From positions 1-64,000 of the forward strand of contig NZ_JBHUJW010000028.1 of NCBI RefSeq assembly GCF_042683565.1: DNA of 64,000 nt. Reading direction: 5' to 3'. The DNA is from Brevibacillus sp042683565 (GTDB lineage Bacteria; Bacillota; Bacilli; Brevibacillales; Brevibacillaceae). This document shows, piece after piece, positions 59,527-64,000 of this stretch. The first letter of the stretch is position 1. Every line of letters starts with the position of its first letter. A program made the translations under genes and the position numbers. The notes below the pieces were generated by a model that worked only from the letters and a program-made list of their open reading frames with translations, ran no database searches and was not told the origin of the DNA.

Positions 59527-59590
59527 GCATGGTCGATCCTTGCTGGTGGCCCAAATACGAATGACAGAAGTTTAGAGAGGGGATTAGTGA

Positions 59591-62500
59591 ATGCAAGTCA
59601 TCATTAACCCGATGAAGCAGGACTCCAACGTTGGCACGATTGTGGCAGGTCTGGAAAGAGGACTGCATGAGCAGCTTGTATCGGGGTTGGCTGGTTCTGC
59701 CCGGCAAACGCTCATGGTTGCCCTCAAGCAGATGACCGATCGTCCCATCTGCGTCGTGACCCACAACATGTATCAGGCGCAAAAGGTGTACGAAGACCTG
59801 ATCGAGCTGGTGCCCAGCGACCAAGTGCTGCTTTATCCGGGGAACGAGCTGATCGGTTCCGAGCTGGCGATCGCCAGCCCCGAAATGCTGGCGCAAAGAA
59901 TACACGTGTTCAACCGTTTGGCCCAGGGCTTTACGGGTTTTTTGGTTGCGCCCTTCGCGGGATTGCGCCGATTGGCCGTACCACCGCATGTGTGGAAGGA
60001 AGCGCAAATCAAACTGGCCGTAGGGGAAGAGCTGGATATTGAAGCATTCCTGCTCCGCTGTATCGAGCTCGGGTACGAACGGGTCGACATGGTGGAGAGA
60101 AAGGGAGAGCTAAGCGTTCGCGGCGGCATCATCGACCTGTATCCGATCGACTCCGAGTGGCCGGTGCGGATCGAGCTGTTCGATGTGGAGATCGATTCCA
60201 TCCGGACGTTCGACATGACCACCCAACGCTCGCTGGAGGCGGTGCAGACGTACGTCATCGGTCCGGCCAAAGAAATGATCGTTTCGACGCCGCTCCTGCA
60301 GGAATCGGCGGTAAGGCTGGAGCAGAAGCTGGGTGAAACCGTTTCCAAGCTGAAGGACGGCCAGGCCAAGGAAAAAGTAGTGGAGCGCATCGGTGCAGAC
60401 ATTGAACGCATGGGTCACGGGCAGCGTTTTCCTCATCTGTACTCGTACATCTCTGTCATCTACCCGACGGAGGATACGCTGCTGTCCTACATGCCAGCCA
60501 ATACGCTGCTGATCCTCGATGAGCCGACCCGCGTCCTCGATACGGCGGCGCATTTGCAAAAAGAAGAAGCAGAATGGCTGACGGGCCGCATCGTTGCGGG
60601 AGAGTACATGGCCAATCTCACCCTGTCGCGCTCGTACGAAGACATCGTGTCGCCGAAAAAGCGCCAGATTGTCTACTTGTCCTTGTTCCTCAGACAATCG
60701 CCGAAGACGCAGCCGCAAAATATTGTCAACCTCACCTGCCGCACCATGCAAAATTTTCACGGCCAGATGAATGTGCTCAAGACGGAGCTGGCTCGCTGGC
60801 AAAAATCCCACGACCAGATCGTCTTTGTCGCGGCAGACCTGGAACGCGCCAAACGGCTGGAGCGCGTCCTGCACGATTACGAGATGGAGGCGGATGTGCT
60901 GACGGAGGCGGTCGAGACTGTGCCGCCGGGCCGTCCGACGATCATTCTCGGCAATCTGCAGACGGGATTCGAGCTGCCCTTGAACAAGCTGGTCGTCATC
61001 ACCGAGGGCGAGGTGTTCACGGCCAAGCAGCGCAAGGCGCGAAAAGTCCAGCAGACGATGAACAACGCCGAGCGGATCAAGAACTACCTGGAGTTGAAGC
61101 CGGGCGACTACGTCGTTCACGTCAACCACGGGATTGGAAAATACCTTGGAATTGAAACCAAGGAAATACTCGGAATTCATAAAGATTACTTGCATATTCA
61201 ATACGCGGGTGGAGACAGCCTGTTCGTGCCGATTGACCAGATCGACCACGTGCAGAAATACGTGGCGAGCGAAGAAACGCAGCCGAAAATCTATAGCCTG
61301 GGTGGAACCGAATGGAAGCGGGTCAAGAACAAGGTTCAGTCCTCCGTAAAGGACATCGCCGAAGACTTGATCAAGCTGTATGCGGCTCGCGAGGCGGCCG
61401 TCGGACACGCCTTCTCGCCGGATACGGAAGAGCAGCGCGAATTTGAAGCGATGTTCCCGTACCAGGAGACGCCGGACCAGCTCCGTGCGATCGCTGAGGT
61501 GAAGGCCGACATGGAACGCCGCCGCCCGATGGATCGTCTCGTCTGCGGGGACGTCGGCTACGGAAAAACGGAGGTAGCCATCCGCGCGGCGTTCAAAGCG
61601 GTGATGGACGGCAAGCAGGTGGCCGTGCTCGTGCCGACGACGATTTTGGCCCAGCAGCACTACGAAACATTCCGCGAGCGCTTTGCCGATTATCCGATCC
61701 GCGTCGAGGTGCTGAGCCGCTTCCGCTCGCGCAAGGAACAAAATGCGACGCTGAAAGGGCTCAAGGAGGGCACCGTCGATGTCGTCATCGGGACGCACCG
61801 CCTGCTCTCCAAGGACCTGATCTTCCACGAGCTGGGACTCTTGATCGTGGATGAGGAGCAGCGCTTCGGGGTGAGCCACAAGGAAAAGCTGAAGCAGATG
61901 AAGACCAATGTGGACGTCATTACGTTGACCGCGACGCCGATCCCGCGTACCTTGCACATGTCGATGATCGGGGTACGCGACCTGTCGGTTATCGAGACGC
62001 CCCCGGAGAACCGCTTCCCCGTGCAGACGTACGTGATGGAATACAGTCCTGCGCTGGTGCGGGAAGCAATCGAGCGGGAGATGGCTCGCGGCGGCCAAGT
62101 CTTTTTCCTCTACAACCAGGTGCAGGGCATCGAGCAAATGGCCGAGCAGATTTCCATGCTCGTGCCGGATGCGAAGATTGCCGTAGCGCATGGCCAGATG
62201 AACGAGAGCGAGCTGGAGAGCGTCATACTCGACTTCCTGGAGGGCAATTTCGACGTTCTGGTGAGCACGACCATCATCGAGACCGGTGTGGACATCCCGA
62301 ACGTCAATACGCTCATTATTTACAATGCGGACAAAATGGGCTTGTCCCAGCTTTACCAGCTGCGCGGGCGGGTCGGCCGTTCCAACCGGATTGCCTACGC
62401 TTACTTTACGTATCAACGGGACAAAGTATTGACGGAGGTCGCCGAGAAGCGTCTGCAGGCGATCAAGGAATTTACCGAGCTGGGCTCCGGTTTCAAAATC

Positions 62501-63139
62501 GCTATGCGCGACTTGTCCATTCGCGGCGCCGGGAACCTGCTCGGTGCGGAGCAGCACGGCTTCATCAATACGGTCGGATTTGACTTGTACAGCCAGATGC
62601 TCAAGGAAGCGATTGACGAGTTGAAAGGCGAGGTCAAGCAAGAGAGCGCCGCGACCGTGGAGATCAACCTGCAGCTGGATGCCTACATTCCTTCCATGTA
62701 CATTACGGACAGCCGGCAAAAGATCGAGATGTACAAAAAATTCGTCGCCGTCTCCTCTCTGGAGGATGTGGACGATCTGGCTGAAGAATTGCTCGACCGT
62801 TTCGGCCCCGTGCCCAAGCCTGTCGAAAATCTGTTGACCATATCCCGTCTGCGTGTCTACGCCCAGCAGCACCACATTACGGAAATCAGCCAGAAGAATC
62901 CAGAGGAGATCAAGTTGTTCCTGCATCCGAGCCAGAACAACAACATCGACGGCGGAGCGCTGTTTGCGCTTACCAGCAGTTGGAACCGCCGGGTAGGACT
63001 GTCGGGTGGACAACAGATTGTCATTGCTGTTAAAGTAAAAGGGTTGAGAGAAGACGAAGGCGTGCAGCTGGTGGAAAAGCTGCTGCGTCAATTTCACCAG
63101 GTGCGAAAAGACACCGGTACGGAGAGCCCTGTATCCTAG
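59591..63139 (+). CDS. mfd: Transcription-repair coupling factor Mfd
   Basis: An ATP-dependent translocase that removes stalled RNA polymerase and recruits UvrA. The 1182 residues contain the N-terminal UvrB-homology region and the CarD-like RNA-polymerase-interacting domain (about 500-580, starting LKPGDYVVHVNHGIGKYLG). The RecG-like SF2 helicase has Walker A GDVGYGKTEVA, DEEQ in LLIVDEEQRFGV and motif VI QLRGRVGRSNR. A C-terminal TRCF domain closes the protein. GAGAGGGGAT precedes the ATG at 59591. Confidence 0.98.
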   Translation: MQVIINPMKQDSNVGTIVAGLERGLHEQLVSGLAGSARQTLMVALKQMTDRPICVVTHNMYQAQKVYEDLIELVPSDQVLLYPGNELIGSELAIASPEMLAQRIHVFNRLAQGFTGFLVAPFAGLRRLAVPPHVWKEAQIKLAVGEELDIEAFLLRCIELGYERVDMVERKGELSVRGGIIDLYPIDSEWPVRIELFDVEIDSIRTFDMTTQRSLEAVQTYVIGPAKEMIVSTPLLQESAVRLEQKLGETVSKLKDGQAKEKVVERIGADIERMGHGQRFPHLYSYISVIYPTEDTLLSYMPANTLLILDEPTRVLDTAAHLQKEEAEWLTGRIVAGEYMANLTLSRSYEDIVSPKKRQIVYLSLFLRQSPKTQPQNIVNLTCRTMQNFHGQMNVLKTELARWQKSHDQIVFVAADLERAKRLERVLHDYEMEADVLTEAVETVPPGRPTIILGNLQTGFELPLNKLVVITEGEVFTAKQRKARKVQQTMNNAERIKNYLELKPGDYVVHVNHGIGKYLGIETKEILGIHKDYLHIQYAGGDSLFVPIDQIDHVQKYVASEETQPKIYSLGGTEWKRVKNKVQSSVKDIAEDLIKLYAAREAAVGHAFSPDTEEQREFEAMFPYQETPDQLRAIAEVKADMERRRPMDRLVCGDVGYGKTEVAIRAAFKAVMDGKQVAVLVPTTILAQQHYETFRERFADYPIRVEVLSRFRSRKEQNATLKGLKEGTVDVVIGTHRLLSKDLIFHELGLLIVDEEQRFGVSHKEKLKQMKTNVDVITLTATPIPRTLHMSMIGVRDLSVIETPPENRFPVQTYVMEYSPALVREAIEREMARGGQVFFLYNQVQGIEQMAEQISMLVPDAKIAVAHGQMNESELESVILDFLEGNFDVLVSTTIIETGVDIPNVNTLIIYNADKMGLSQLYQLRGRVGRSNRIAYAYFTYQRDKVLTEVAEKRLQAIKEFTELGSGFKIAMRDLSIRGAGNLLGAEQHGFINTVGFDLYSQMLKEAIDELKGEVKQESAATVEINLQLDAYIPSMYITDSRQKIEMYKKFVAVSSLEDVDDLAEELLDRFGPVPKPVENLLTISRLRVYAQQHHITEISQKNPEEIKLFLHPSQNNNIDGGALFALTSSWNRRVGLSGGQQIVIAVKVKGLREDEGVQLVEKLLRQFHQVRKDTGTESPVS

Positions 63140-63170
63140 ACTGCCGGGCTAGCCAGGAAGGGAGATCCAT

Positions 63171-64000
63171 ATGATGAAACGTTCTGTAGCGATTCTGTCG
63201 TCTGCCGTACTTGTCGTGGCATTGATGGCAGGGTGCGGAAAAGCAGATGAAAACGCACAGCCACAAACACCTGCAAATCAGACAGGAGGATATGGGCAAG
63301 GCAATCAGGCTGCGAATGCAGCAGATCCGCTGGTACAATTTCCGAAGCTGACCCTGCCGTTTACTGTAGATCCAAACGCGGCCATCGTGGAATATCAGGG
63401 CGGCACCATGAATGGAAAAGAATTTGAAGAGTTTCTGCGCGTCATCAACTTCATGAACCCGCAACAAGGCGGCATGATTGAAGCGGCAGACGACAGCAAC
63501 CTGAAGGCTTTTGCCCGCGAATACACGGCGACCAAAGTATTGGCTGCGCGTGCGGACGAGGCTGTGCAAAAAGAATCCAGGGAACTGGCCGAAAAAACGT
63601 TCGACAAGATCAAAAACCAATATCTGGGTTTCCTGGGCAAGGATGAAGCCAAGTTTAACAAGCTGATGGAAGGCCAGGGTGTCACCAAGGAAATGGTTGT
63701 CGGTCAGATGGCCCTCATCAACGATTCGATCGGCGTGCTGAAAAAAGGCATTGACGACGCTGCGCTGAAAAAAGAGTACGACGCTATGGACAAGGCTTCC
63801 CGTACGGTCGCTTCTGTCCGCCACATCCTGATCTCGACAGAGAAACGCAAGCCGGAAGAAGCGCTGAAGCTGGCAAACGAACTCGAAGACCGCCTGAAAA
63901 AAGGCGAAGACTTCGCGGCACTGGCCAAACAGTACACGGACGACCCGGGCAGCAAGGAAAACGGCGGCCTGTACGCCGATGCCGATGTGACCCAATGGGT
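63171..64000 (+). CDS. PrsA-like peptidylprolyl isomerase lipoprotein (partial)
   Basis: The gene runs off the window end. The product starts MMKRSVAILSSAVLVVALM and has a lipobox MAGC at about residue 22, so it is lipid-anchored outside the membrane. A Gln/Asn/Pro-rich linker and a SurA/PrsA-like helical N-domain follow. The parvulin domain begins at ASVRHILISTEK, with a QYTDDPGSKENGG stretch near the edge. It should help fold secreted proteins. AAGGGAG stands six bases before the ATG at 63171. B. subtilis has spoVT at this place. Confidence 0.92.
   Translation, partial: MMKRSVAILSSAVLVVALMAGCGKADENAQPQTPANQTGGYGQGNQAANAADPLVQFPKLTLPFTVDPNAAIVEYQGGTMNGKEFEEFLRVINFMNPQQGGMIEAADDSNLKAFAREYTATKVLAARADEAVQKESRELAEKTFDKIKNQYLGFLGKDEAKFNKLMEGQGVTKEMVVGQMALINDSIGVLKKGIDDAALKKEYDAMDKASRTVASVRHILISTEKRKPEEALKLANELEDRLKKGEDFAALAKQYTDDPGSKENGGLYADADVTQW

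Overview
The window reads as chromosomal DNA of a spore-forming, GC-moderate Firmicute of the Brevibacillus/Paenibacillales type. The gene order closely follows the origin-proximal segment of Bacillus subtilis (yaaC-guaB-dacA-pdxST-serS ... tadA-ffs-dnaX-yaaK-recR-yaaL-bofA-csfB-yaaO-tmk-darA-yaaR-holB-ricT-yabA-trmN-yazA-rsmI-abrB-metS-tatD-yabE-rnmV-rsmA-veg-sspF-ispE-purR-ridA-spoVG-glmU-prs-ctc-pth-fin-mfd). Sporulation genes (bofA, csfB/gin, sspF, spoVG, fin, a SpoIIP-domain hydrolase, abrB) make an endospore former almost certain. The genus is inferred from protein similarity and base composition only.

Region by region. 1-211: 3' end of a 23S rRNA gene, then a strong terminator with no 5S gene between. 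316-7854: yaaC (minus), guaB, dacA, pdxS-pdxT and serS, the last behind a serine T-box. 7950-16145: accessory block with a 50-residue CxxCxGxG protein, malate synthase and isocitrate lyase (glyoxylate shunt), tRNA-Arg(CCU), an AT-rich orphan, a small membrane protein, a four-SH3b/SpoIIP-domain hydrolase and a HxlR regulator. 16227-19658: a minus-strand sugar PTS module (GlcNAc-type EIICB, free EIIA, GlcT-type antiterminator) with two RAT/terminator switches and two cre-like sites. 19727-25669: YkuK-like protein, tadA, RsuA-type pseudouridine synthase, tRNA-Ser(CGA), an unlisted 56-residue zinc-ribbon gene, TauE-type transporter, rhodanese, an IS3-type transposase relic, a DUF4870-like protein, a methyltransferase and a decayed dedA.

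25791-43083: SRP RNA, a secreted orphan, a PAS sensor kinase, then the replication/recombination/sporulation core from dnaX to rsmI. Inserted there are a CPBP protease, a 175-residue membrane protein and a degenerate UDP-glucose-dehydrogenase-like protein. 43239-50140: abrB (minus, with Spo0A-box-like sites), a methionine T-box with metS, tatD, yabE, rnmV and rsmA. 50222-64000: veg behind tandem promoters, sspF, ispE, purR, ridA, spoVG with a SigH-like promoter, a CobW-type GTPase (minus), glmU-prs-ctc, a roughly 200-nt nested inverted repeat, pth, fin, mfd, and the start of a PrsA-like lipoprotein cut by the window edge.

The most unusual signals are: a long hairpin in front of ctc (L25) whose 3' arm is the ribosome binding site; the large inverted repeat between ctc and pth; the doubled RAT switch in the glcT operon; an in-frame internal start in metS that would release the tRNA-binding domain; the SH3b-SpoIIP fusion; the UGDH-like protein without catalytic residues; and small genes or relics missed by simple ORF cut-offs.
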